Shown here: positions 32,872 through 40,175 of the stretch, piece after piece
How the letters are laid out: each line of letters opens with the position of its first letter
How positions within the stretch are numbered: the first letter of the stretch is position 1
Origin: Bacteroidales bacterium
GTDB lineage: Bacteria; Bacteroidota; Bacteroidia; Bacteroidales; WCHB1-69
Assembly (NCBI GenBank): GCA_017540505.1
Contig: JAFYAW010000007.1
Coordinates: 1 to 42,648 of the forward strand
Direction: 5' to 3'
Length of the DNA: 42,648 bases
Position numbers and translations under genes: made by a program
The notes under the pieces: model-generated
Told to the model about the DNA's origin: nothing
The model's database searches: none
The model's input: only the letters and a program-made list of their open reading frames with translations

Positions 32872-32899
32872 CTGACTTTTTGTCAGTTGACCATCTTTG
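32872..32899 (+). promoter_or_regulatory. Candidate clpB promoter/operator region
   Basis: CTGAC (32872-32876) and GTCAG (32882-32886) form a small inverted repeat around TTTTT. CATCTTTG at 32892-32899 is one base from TAnnTTTG. The arrangement could be a heat-shock operator next to a weak promoter; no CIRCE element is seen. Confidence 0.35.
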
Positions 32900-32921
32900 G
32901 CAATGTTATTGCTCTATGTCT

Positions 32922-32951
32922 CCGCCGCCTGATATCAGACGGCGGTTTTTT
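32922..32951 (+). terminator. Terminator-like hairpin in the clpB leader
   Basis: CCGCCG (32922-32927) pairs with CGGCGG (32940-32945); inside, CTGAT and ATCAG also pair after one C-A mismatch. Six T follow, ending 21 nt before the clpB ATG. It could end transcripts from the Rpn gene, attenuate clpB, or both. Confidence 0.65.
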
Positions 32952-32972
32952 GAAGAAAGGAAAAAGAATATT

Positions 32973-35570
32973 ATGAACCCGAACAATTTGACAATCAAAA
33001 CACAAGAGGTTATCTCCAATGCCCAGATGATTGCCATGCGCAACCAGAACCAGCAAATCGAGAACCTCCATTTCCTGAAGTCCATGCTCGATATGGACGA
33101 TAACGTCGTACCCTTTCTGTTGAAGAAACAGGATTGTAACCCTAAAGCCATCGCCGCGGTGGTGGACCGTGAAATGGCCCGCCTGCCCAAGGTCACCGGT
33201 GGCGACTTCTACCTCGGAGGCAGCGCGCAGACCGCCATGCAGAAGGCTATCATCTTCTGTCAGGATTCCGGCGATGAGTATGTGTCATTAGAACACCTGC
33301 TCTACGGTATCCTGATGGCGGGCGACAAAGCCTCGCAGATACTAAAAGATGCCGGCATCACCGAGAAGGGCATGAAGAGCGCTATCACCGAACTGCACAA
33401 GGGCAGCAAAGTGACATCTGCGTCCAACGAGGAGACCTACAACGCCCTGAACAAATATGCCAAGAATCTGAACGACATGGCCCGCCAGGGCAAGCTGGAT
33501 CCGGTCATCGGACGTGACGAGGAGATCCGGCGTGTGCTGCAGATCCTGTCACGCCGTACCAAGAACAACCCGATACTGATCGGGGAGGCCGGCGTGGGCA
33601 AGACCGCCATCGCCGAAGGACTGGCCCAGCGGCTCGTGAGCGGCGACATTCCCGAGAACCTGAAGACCAAGAAGCTCTATTCGTTGGATATGGGCGCACT
33701 GATTGCCGGTGCCAAATACAAGGGCGAATTTGAGGAGCGGTTGAAAAGCGTCATCAATGAGGTGGTGGAGTCCAACGGCGAAATCATCCTCTTCATCGAC
33801 GAAATCCACACCCTTGTGGGCGCGGGCGCGTCGGGTGAGGGTGCCATGGATGCCGCCAACATCCTCAAGCCGGCACTGGCGCGTGGCGAACTGCGCTCCA
33901 TAGGAGCCACCACGCTGGATGAGTATCAGAAATATTTTGAAAAAGATAAGGCTCTGGAACGTCGTTTCCAACCTGTGAAGATTGAGGAGCCTGACAAATA
34001 CAGTGCCATCTCCATCCTGCGTGGACTGAAAGAGCGTTATGAAAACCATCATAAGGTCAAGATCTTGGATGAGGCCATCATCGCTGCTGTGGAACTTTCG
34101 CAGCGCTACATTGGCGACCGTTTCCTGCCCGACAAGGCCATCGACCTCATTGACGAGGCGGCTGCCAAGCTGAAACTTGAAATCAACTCGGTGCCCGAGG
34201 AACTGGATGAGGTGGAACACAAAATCAGCCAGCTGGAAATCGAACGGGAGGCTCTGAAGCGCGAGAACAATACCGAGAAAGTGGCTGAATTGAGTGGCAA
34301 AATTGCGGAGTTGCAGGAAAAACGAAACTCCATATCCTCTAAATGGCGCAGTGAGAAGGAAATCATGGACAAGATCCAGCATTGCAAAGATGAAATCGAA
34401 GCCTACAAGCTGGAAGCCGTCAACGAGGAGCGGCAGGGCAACTATGGCCGCGTGGCCGAGTTGCGCTACGGCCTGATCAAAAACGACGAGGACCAGATCG
34501 TGAAACTGCAGAAGGAGTTGGAAGCCTTGCAGGGCGACAACGCCCTCATTGACGAAAAGGTGGGTGCCGACGACATTGCCGAGGTGGTGGCCCGCTGGAC
34601 CGGTATCCCCGTGACTAAGATGATGCAGAGCGAGAAATCCAAGCTGCTGCATCTGGAAGAGGAACTGCACAAGCGTGTGGTGGGTCAGGATGAGGCCATC
34701 GGAGCCGTGTCGGATGCCATCCGCCGGAGTCGTGCCGGCCTGCAGGATGCCAAACGTCCCATCGGATCGTTCATCTTCATGGGTACCACAGGCGTGGGTA
34801 AGACGGAATTGGCAAAAGCCCTGGCCGAATACCTGTTCAACACGGAAGATGCCATGATCCGTTTCGATATGAGTGAGTTCCAAGAGTCCTATTCGGTCTC
34901 GCGGCTTATCGGTTCGCCTCCAGGCTATGTGGGCTACGATGAGGGTGGCCAGCTGACCGAGAAGGTGCGTCGCAAACCCTATTCTGTTATTCTGTTCGAC
35001 GAGATTGAGAAGGCTCACCCCGATGTTTTCAATGTGCTGTTGCAAGTGCTGGACGACGGACGACTGACCGACAACAAAGGTCGTGTGGCGGACTTCAAAA
35101 ACACCATCATCATCATGACCTCTAACCTCGGATCTAACATAATACAAGACAATTACGCCGACCGTGCCAATTATTCCGATACGGAGGTCTTTGAACGGAC
35201 CAAGGCTGAGGTTACGGATTTGCTGAAGAAGACGCTGAAACCCGAATTCCTCAACCGTATAGACGAGATTGTGATGTTCCAGCCGCTCTCCAAACGCGAG
35301 ATTAAGGCCATCATCGACCTGCAGCTGGCCCAATTGGGCGATTTGCTGTCGCAGCGCAACATCAAAATCGAGTTCAGCAAGTACGCTATGTCGCTGCTGG
35401 CCGACTTGGGCTACGACCCGATATACGGTGCCCGTCCGCTGAAGCGTGTGATTCAGAAACTTATCCTGAATGAGCTTTCCAAAATCATTCTGGCGGACGA
35501 CATCGACCACGACTGCACCATCATGGTGGATTCGGTGGAAGACGGCAAGTTTGTATTTTATAAGAAATGA
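32973..35570 (+). CDS. clpB: ATP-dependent disaggregase ClpB
   Basis: A hexameric AAA+ chaperone that, with DnaK, extracts proteins from aggregates after heat stress. The 865-residue protein is read from the ATG at 32973 ([13 protein letters not shown]), preceded by a purine-rich 'GAAGAAAGG'; a longer frame would start inside the terminator-like leader. It has the Clp N-domain (1-145), first AAA+ with Walker A '[13 protein letters not shown]' near 204 and pore loop '[12 protein letters not shown]', the coiled-coil middle domain (about 400-520) that separates ClpB from ClpA/ClpC, and a second AAA+ with '[14 protein letters not shown]' near 604 and pore loop 'GYVGYDEGG'. The ClpP-binding loop is absent. 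Regulation is probably through the structured leader. Confidence 0.97.
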   Translation: MNPNNLTIKTQEVISNAQMIAMRNQNQQIENLHFLKSMLDMDDNVVPFLLKKQDCNPKAIAAVVDREMARLPKVTGGDFYLGGSAQTAMQKAIIFCQDSGDEYVSLEHLLYGILMAGDKASQILKDAGITEKGMKSAITELHKGSKVTSASNEETYNALNKYAKNLNDMARQGKLDPVIGRDEEIRRVLQILSRRTKNNPILIGEAGVGKTAIAEGLAQRLVSGDIPENLKTKKLYSLDMGALIAGAKYKGEFEERLKSVINEVVESNGEIILFIDEIHTLVGAGASGEGAMDAANILKPALARGELRSIGATTLDEYQKYFEKDKALERRFQPVKIEEPDKYSAISILRGLKERYENHHKVKILDEAIIAAVELSQRYIGDRFLPDKAIDLIDEAAAKLKLEINSVPEELDEVEHKISQLEIEREALKRENNTEKVAELSGKIAELQEKRNSISSKWRSEKEIMDKIQHCKDEIEAYKLEAVNEERQGNYGRVAELRYGLIKNDEDQIVKLQKELEALQGDNALIDEKVGADDIAEVVARWTGIPVTKMMQSEKSKLLHLEEELHKRVVGQDEAIGAVSDAIRRSRAGLQDAKRPIGSFIFMGTTGVGKTELAKALAEYLFNTEDAMIRFDMSEFQESYSVSRLIGSPPGYVGYDEGGQLTEKVRRKPYSVILFDEIEKAHPDVFNVLLQVLDDGRLTDNKGRVADFKNTIIIMTSNLGSNIIQDNYADRANYSDTEVFERTKAEVTDLLKKTLKPEFLNRIDEIVMFQPLSKREIKAIIDLQLAQLGDLLSQRNIKIEFSKYAMSLLADLGYDPIYGARPLKRVIQKLILNELSKIILADDIDHDCTIMVDSVEDGKFVFYKK

Positions 35571-35578
35571 TTGTAGAA

Positions 35579-35624
35579 AGTTTCTTAGGAGTTAAGAAAC
35601 TAAGAAGTTAAAAAGTTAAAAATA
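35579..35624. repeat. Hairpin and heptamer-like array at convergent 3' ends
   Basis: AGTTTCTTA (35579-35587) pairs with TAAGAAACT (35593-35601). From 35590 the sequence divides into AGTTAAG, AAACTAA, GAAGTTA, AAAAGTT, AAAAATA, similar to the first units of the array at 21132. It separates clpB from the convergent minus-strand gene. Confidence 0.55.
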
Positions 35625-35631
35625 GCCAATC

Positions 35632-37932
35632 TTAAAACCCTCTCGTGGTGCGCGCGGAGCTTGGGATGACCGAGCTCCGCGTTCGCGTATTGCCGGAACC
35701 GGGCACGCTTGTGGGGCGCGATGTTGTGGTGGTGGGGCGGGCGGATGTGGTGGTCGTGGGCCGCTGCGTGGGCGTGCTATTGGAAGACGGCCGTGCTCCG
35801 GAAGAGGGCGCCGTCGTTGTTGGACGGGGAGTGGCTGGCGCTGACGGCTTGGCAGATGGGGTGGGGGAGGAGGAGGACGGTGCCTTGTAGTTAGTGGTGG
35901 AACTCACGCGGCTGATCTTCGAGGAGATGTTGTGGCCGCCCGTAGTCACCATGTCGTTGTAGGTGATGATGATGGAGGGCGTCTTGAGATAGCGCCCGCC
36001 GGATTTGCTCAGGCTTTGAACATAGTAATTCTTCACCTCGGCCAGATTCACGCCGAGAACCGTCAGGTTGTTCTTGCCAATAACACGCATCAGTTCGTTG
36101 ACCTTGCGTGCCTGCATCATGCGGTTGTAGGCGGCCTGACTGTTGATGGTGGTGCCGCGCGGGTACGAGAGGTAACGCGCCAGTAGTTTGAAATTGTCTT
36201 CCGAAAGCCCTCTTAGCAGACTGCGTATGGACTGGAACTCATTGACAATACGACTTTTCTGTTGCCGATTAACATCCTGGTAGATACGCTTCTGGTCATC
36301 TTCCGAATAGGTGAAATTGTACTGGGCTTCGTTGCGGCGCATCTGCCGGTGAACCTCCTTTTCAGCATAATTGCGGAAATGGATCTTGGCCAGCGAATCG
36401 GCCGCCTGTTCGATTTGGTCGTCGGTCAGGTTCTTGAAGATGTTGAGCATATTATAGCATGCTCCGGCGAGCAGATAGGGCTTGTTGCTTGGAAATGAAG
36501 GGTGGAGCAGCTTTCCCTTGTAGCGGATGCCGTTGTCCATAAAGAGCTGGTATAGGGCGGTGTATTGCACCACGCGGGCGATATCGGTGTTGCCACAGGT
36601 GGCGAAATAGTTGCCCGCCCGCCGCTCGTAGGAAGCCCCCACGCTCTCGCTGCTCTCCTGCGAATTGAAGTATGAGACGGGCAGCGCACCCGTGCGGTTG
36701 AGGGTGTAGATTGTATATCTGGGCAGGTCGATGGCGTACATGGTGTTGGCGGTGTTCCAGTTGTAAACCAGCTGCTCCAATCCTAATTTCTTGAAAAGAG
36801 GCTGGTCGAAGGGAAAATAGCCGGGGCTGGGGTAGTGGTACGTCGATTCCTGGATGGTGCCGCTCTCGGACCAGTCTTTGAGCAGGATGTCGGTGATGGT
36901 CAGCAAGTGTCCGAGTTCGGTGTTCTCCAGCTCCTTGCTGAGGTAAGTGGGGCACCAATCGCGCCCGTCGGCCATCTTGCCGGCCAGGAAGTCGTTGATG
37001 TCGAGGCTCTGCGACAGCTCTTTGGCGCTGATACTGGCAATGAGCAGCACGGTCTCCACGCGCAGGGGCGGCAGCGTCTGCAGGTCGGCCTCGCGCTCGC
37101 GCCCGATGACGACCAGCGTGGAGGAATCGCGAAGGGCACCTAATATGAGGTCCGCGTCTAAGGCGAACTGCCGAATGGTGCCCATCTGCCGACTGATGTC
37201 GCTGTTGCGGCGGATGCACCAAGCCACAAGGCCAGGCTCTTTGCTGAAATAGACCCCGCGCCGCTTCTGTCGGAACATCTGACTGACCGTGAGAGTCTTC
37301 GACGTGTCTTTGCCATCTATGAAAAGCTCGCCCGCCTGTATGAACCAGTCGTCAAATTCGGCTAACGAGATCTGATAATCCAGATTTTCCGAGGAAAAAT
37401 AGTGGCGTTTCGTGTCATCTAACAGGTTGATGCTGTTGGGCTTGTAGTCCGACAGGAATTGTTTCTTGGAGATGCGCGCCACTAAGGAGTCGGTGTTCTC
37501 CGTGGTGGCGTTGCCTAAGACCACCATCAGATCGGTGATGCGCCCGTCGTATCCTATCTTGAAATGGCGTTTGGAGGTCTGATGGGTGTATTTGGCAAGG
37601 ATTCTCTCCAGCGTGTCCGGCTCAAAGAAGGGTGCCGGCTCGGAGATGAGGATGATGCGGCTGCTGTCGGGGAAGGTGGCCGTGCCGATGGTCTGGTAGT
37701 GCATCCGGAAATGCTTGCGGAAGAGGTTATAGACGGAATCCTGCTTCTGGTAGGCCATCGTGCTCTCTATGGCGACATGCTGGTCGGGGATGTACTCCAC
37801 CCGCATGACGCTGGCGGCCTGCTGCTTGATGCTCTCCACCACTTTGGTGTGCCGCCCGAAGGTGAATAGGCTGCCCAAAGCCAGCAGGAGGATGGCGCCG
37901 CTGATGATGCCGATGCGAAGGGGCTTGCTCAT
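35632..37932 (-). CDS. Unrecognised membrane-anchored protein with Pro/Ser/Thr-rich tail
   Basis: A 766-residue protein I do not recognise. One N-terminal hydrophobic helix (about 7-26, 'IGIISGAILLLALGSLFTFG') probably anchors it in the inner membrane with the rest in the periplasm. Residues 30-650 form a mixed alpha/beta region without known motifs; 'LKDWSESGTIQ' and 'HPSFPSNKPYLLAGACYN' are examples. Residues from about 680 are low-complexity, rich in Pro, Ser, Thr and Arg (TTTTSARPTTTTSRP-like), which could be a flexible or glycosylated tail. It starts 4 nt after maf and is surely co-transcribed with it. The family looks Bacteroidota-specific, which is an inference from failure to recognise it. 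Confidence 0.7.
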   Translation of the reverse strand: MSKPLRIGIISGAILLLALGSLFTFGRHTKVVESIKQQAASVMRVEYIPDQHVAIESTMAYQKQDSVYNLFRKHFRMHYQTIGTATFPDSSRIILISEPAPFFEPDTLERILAKYTHQTSKRHFKIGYDGRITDLMVVLGNATTENTDSLVARISKKQFLSDYKPNSINLLDDTKRHYFSSENLDYQISLAEFDDWFIQAGELFIDGKDTSKTLTVSQMFRQKRRGVYFSKEPGLVAWCIRRNSDISRQMGTIRQFALDADLILGALRDSSTLVVIGREREADLQTLPPLRVETVLLIASISAKELSQSLDINDFLAGKMADGRDWCPTYLSKELENTELGHLLTITDILLKDWSESGTIQESTYHYPSPGYFPFDQPLFKKLGLEQLVYNWNTANTMYAIDLPRYTIYTLNRTGALPVSYFNSQESSESVGASYERRAGNYFATCGNTDIARVVQYTALYQLFMDNGIRYKGKLLHPSFPSNKPYLLAGACYNMLNIFKNLTDDQIEQAADSLAKIHFRNYAEKEVHRQMRRNEAQYNFTYSEDDQKRIYQDVNRQQKSRIVNEFQSIRSLLRGLSEDNFKLLARYLSYPRGTTINSQAAYNRMMQARKVNELMRVIGKNNLTVLGVNLAEVKNYYVQSLSKSGGRYLKTPSIIITYNDMVTTGGHNISSKISRVSSTTNYKAPSSSSPTPSAKPSAPATPRPTTTAPSSGARPSSNSTPTQRPTTTTSARPTTTTSRPTSVPGSGNTRTRSSVIPSSARTTRGF

Positions 37933-37936
37933 TCGT

Positions 37937-38530
37937 CTATTTGCGGATGATATTCTGTAACATTTCCCAAAGCAGACAGGTGGGCAGGCCCATCACGTTG
38001 TAGAAGGAACCGTGGATGGCTTGAATGCCGATGCACCCGATCCACTCCTGTATCCCGTAAGCACCGGCCTTGTCCAATGGGCGGTAATGTTCCACATAGT
38101 ACTGCAGTTCCTCGTCCGAAAGCTCAACGAAGGTGACACCGGACGAGCGGAAGTCGGTCAGCATACGGTCGGGGGTGGCCACCGTGAGGCCGCTATAAAC
38201 CACATGAGTCTCTCCTGACAGCTGGCGAAGCATCTGCAGAGCCTCGTCGTTGTCCTTAGGTTTGCCGATGATGTTGCCGTCGGCCACCACGATGGTGTCG
38301 CAGGCGATGAAGATGGTGTTGGCCGGATACCGTGTCATGTCGATGGCGGAGAGTTTGAGTTTTGAGAGGTACTGCACCACCTCGGCGGGATAGAGCGAAG
38401 GGTCGTAGGATTCCTCCACCTCGGAGGAGATCAGTTCATATTCAATGCCCATGTCGGAGAGCAGCTCACGTCTGCGCGGCGATTTGGAGGCCAGGTAAAT
38501 CTTGTAGTTTTTCAGTTCATCCAATAACAT
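37937..38530 (-). CDS. maf: Maf-like nucleoside triphosphate pyrophosphatase
   Basis: Hydrolyses non-canonical or excess nucleoside triphosphates (dTTP, UTP and related) to the monophosphate and pyrophosphate. The 197-residue protein has 'YLASKSPRRRELLSDMG' at the N-terminus, the catalytic 'ACDTIVVADGNIIGKPKD' segment with its general-base Asp, 'SGETHVVYSGL' and 'AGAYGIQEWIG'. The ATG at 38530 is chosen because the -7 box at 38552-38559 would place transcription initiation between the longer-frame start (38554) and it. The downstream membrane-protein gene follows after 4 nt. Confidence 0.94.
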   Translation of the reverse strand: MLLDELKNYKIYLASKSPRRRELLSDMGIEYELISSEVEESYDPSLYPAEVVQYLSKLKLSAIDMTRYPANTIFIACDTIVVADGNIIGKPKDNDEALQMLRQLSGETHVVYSGLTVATPDRMLTDFRSSGVTFVELSDEELQYYVEHYRPLDKAGAYGIQEWIGCIGIQAIHGSFYNVMGLPTCLLWEMLQNIIRK

Positions 38531-38551
38531 AGCGGTTAGTTTAATCGGCGG

Positions 38552-38559
38552 CAAAGGTA
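38552..38559 (-). promoter_or_regulatory. -7 box of maf
   Basis: TACCTTTG on the minus strand, 21 nt upstream of the maf ATG; it decides the maf start. Confidence 0.6.
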
Positions 38560-38641
38560 CAAATTTAAGGGGAAATATTTAAGTTTTTTTTAAGGGTGTG
38601 AAAATACGATTGTTTTAAAACTAAATAGGAGGTGATGATTT

Positions 38642-38836
38642 CTAATTGCTTCCGACTTTTGGAATACCAAGCTCTGAGCATATCTCCTTTGCCAAAAGAT
38701 CTTTTATGTCCGAATGTCTCGGAACGGCAGCGGTTAACTGGTTTTTCGTGTTGATGTAGAGACTGTGTTTTTTGCCTTCACGAGCCAATATGCATCCCTG
38801 CGACTGAAGATGCTTTATGAGAAGTTGCCTTTTCAT
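38642..38836 (-). CDS. hicA: HicA-type mRNA interferase toxin
   Basis: A 64-residue dsRBD-fold toxin that cleaves mRNA. It reads 'MKRQLLIKHLQSQGCILAREGKKHSLYI', with the catalytic His at 24 in 'GKKHS' (commonly GSH or GKGS-H in relatives), then 'VPRHSDIKDLLAKEICSELGI', the usual ending. Its ATG overlaps the hicB stop in an ATGA arrangement, so toxin translation depends on the antitoxin gene upstream. Confidence 0.9.
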   Translation of the reverse strand: MKRQLLIKHLQSQGCILAREGKKHSLYINTKNQLTAAVPRHSDIKDLLAKEICSELGIPKVGSN

Positions 38837-39048
38837 ACAAGAGCGAGTTTCCTATAGAACACACCAGATCGGCTGCTTTTTCGGGCTTTTTCCTTATAGT
38901 AGTCAAGAACCAGACTGATTGCATCCTTCATGTTTTCCATAAGTTCGTCGAGGGTTTCACCCTGGCTCATTGCGGCCGGGACCTGTATGCACTTCCCGAC
39001 ATACCATCCGCTTTCGGGATCTTTCTCTATTATTATTGTGTATTCCAT
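38833..39048 (-). CDS. hicB: HicB-type antitoxin, short form
   Basis: A 71-residue protein with the partial RNase H-like HicB fold: 'MEYTIIIEKDPESGWYVGKCIQVP', then 'AAMSQGETLDELMENMKDAISLVLDYY'. It should bind and block HicA. It lacks the C-terminal DNA-binding domain of longer HicB proteins, so autoregulation is not evident. The ATG at 39048 is supported by the -7 box 29 nt upstream; longer frames run through that box. Order is antitoxin then toxin, with a 4-nt overlap. Confidence 0.9.
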   Translation of the reverse strand: MEYTIIIEKDPESGWYVGKCIQVPAAMSQGETLDELMENMKDAISLVLDYYKEKARKSSRSGVFYRKLALV

Positions 39049-39077
39049 ATGGTTTCCTTTTTTTCGTATTAACGCCG

Positions 39078-39085
39078 CAAAGATA
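39078..39085 (-). promoter_or_regulatory. -7 box of hicBA
   Basis: TATCTTTG on the minus strand, 29 nt upstream of the hicB ATG. The divergent glycosyltransferase promoter is 107 bp away. Confidence 0.6.
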
Positions 39086-39191
39086 GTTTTTTTTATTACA
39101 CTTTCCACACAGCGTCTCACATTTTGAATCCTGAATTCCTCTTCCGTATGCTTTCTGCCGAACGGGTCATAGCTGTTCATCGTTTTTTTTG

Positions 39192-39199
39192 TACTTTTG
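39192..39199 (+). promoter_or_regulatory. -7 box of the glycosyltransferase pair
   Basis: TACTTTTG matches TAnnTTTG, 22 nt upstream of the ATG at 39222. Confidence 0.6.
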
Positions 39200-39221
39200 C
39201 AGTTCAATAGCAAGATAGAAA

Positions 39222-40175
39222 ATGCAGAAGCCCTTTTATTCCATTATTGTGTCGGTTTATAATGAGGAGGCGGTCCTGGAACGTTTCCATCATGAACTTT
39301 CAGAGGTTATGTCCACTATGGATGCCGACTTTGAGTTGCTTTTTGTCAATGACGGCAGCACGGACGGTAGCCGTCAGGTGTTGCGGCAGCTGATGACGGA
39401 GGATCGGCGTGTGCGGGTTATACACTTCTCCCGCAATTTCGGCCACGAGGCTGCCATGCTCGCCGGCCTTGACCATTGCCAGGGGGAGGCCGCCGTGTGC
39501 ATGGATAGTGATTTGCAGCATCCTCCCGCGATTTTGCCCCAAATGTTCTCGAAATACCGGCAGGGCAAGGATGTGGTCACCATGATGCGTACCGACCGTG
39601 CTGACGGTGGACTTGTCAAACGGATTACATCCGGCCTTTTTTACCGCTTGATCAACAAGATGTCGGACACCCAGCTGCAGCCGGGCGCCTCTGACTTTTT
39701 CCTTTTGTCCCGCAAGGTCATCGATGTGTTGAAGACAGATTACCGCGAACGCACACGCTTCCTGCGCGGCATCATCCAGAACATCGGATTTGAGAAGGAC
39801 TCCATCCACTATGAGGCTCCCTCCCGCGCTGCCGGCCAAAGCAAATATTCGTTCTGGAAACTTCTCCGTTTTTCCTTCTCGGCTATCGCCTCGTTCTCCA
39901 AAACCCCACTGAAGATTGGCATCTATTCGGGACTGTTATTTGTTCTGTTGAGCGTCATCCTGATCATCTATTCCCTGATCATGTGGATTGTGGATACGCC
40001 TGTTTCAGGTTATACCACTCTGATTATCTTCCTTAGTGCTTTTGCAGGTATCCAACTTTTTGTTATCGGGGCTATTGGCTATTATATTGGTTTTATCTTT
40101 GATGAGGTGAAACAACGTCCTCTTTACATCATCCAAAGCATTGAACAGGAACAATCTGATGATGAACAAGGCTGA
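39222..40175 (+). CDS. GtrB/DPM1-like polyprenyl-phosphate glycosyltransferase
   Basis: A 317-residue family 2 glycosyltransferase that probably transfers a sugar from a nucleotide donor to undecaprenyl phosphate on the cytoplasmic face. The GT-A domain has 'SIIVSVYNEEAVLERF' (8-23), 'FVNDGSTDGS' and the metal-binding 'MDSDLQHPP' (DxD-like), then 'TRFLRGIIQNIGF'. Two transmembrane helices follow (about 229-255 and 262-290), as in GtrB and ArnC. The 3' end overlaps the next gene, a large membrane protein, which suggests that the lipid-linked sugar made here is its donor. No GtrA-type flippase is seen in the window. Confidence 0.88.
   Translation: MQKPFYSIIVSVYNEEAVLERFHHELSEVMSTMDADFELLFVNDGSTDGSRQVLRQLMTEDRRVRVIHFSRNFGHEAAMLAGLDHCQGEAAVCMDSDLQHPPAILPQMFSKYRQGKDVVTMMRTDRADGGLVKRITSGLFYRLINKMSDTQLQPGASDFFLLSRKVIDVLKTDYRERTRFLRGIIQNIGFEKDSIHYEAPSRAAGQSKYSFWKLLRFSFSAIASFSKTPLKIGIYSGLLFVLLSVILIIYSLIMWIVDTPVSGYTTLIIFLSAFAGIQLFVIGAIGYYIGFIFDEVKQRPLYIIQSIEQEQSDDEQG

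Noticed and set aside
33549-35510. 653-codon open frame opposite clpB
   Set aside because: Shadow of clpB with no promoter box and no recognisable domain.
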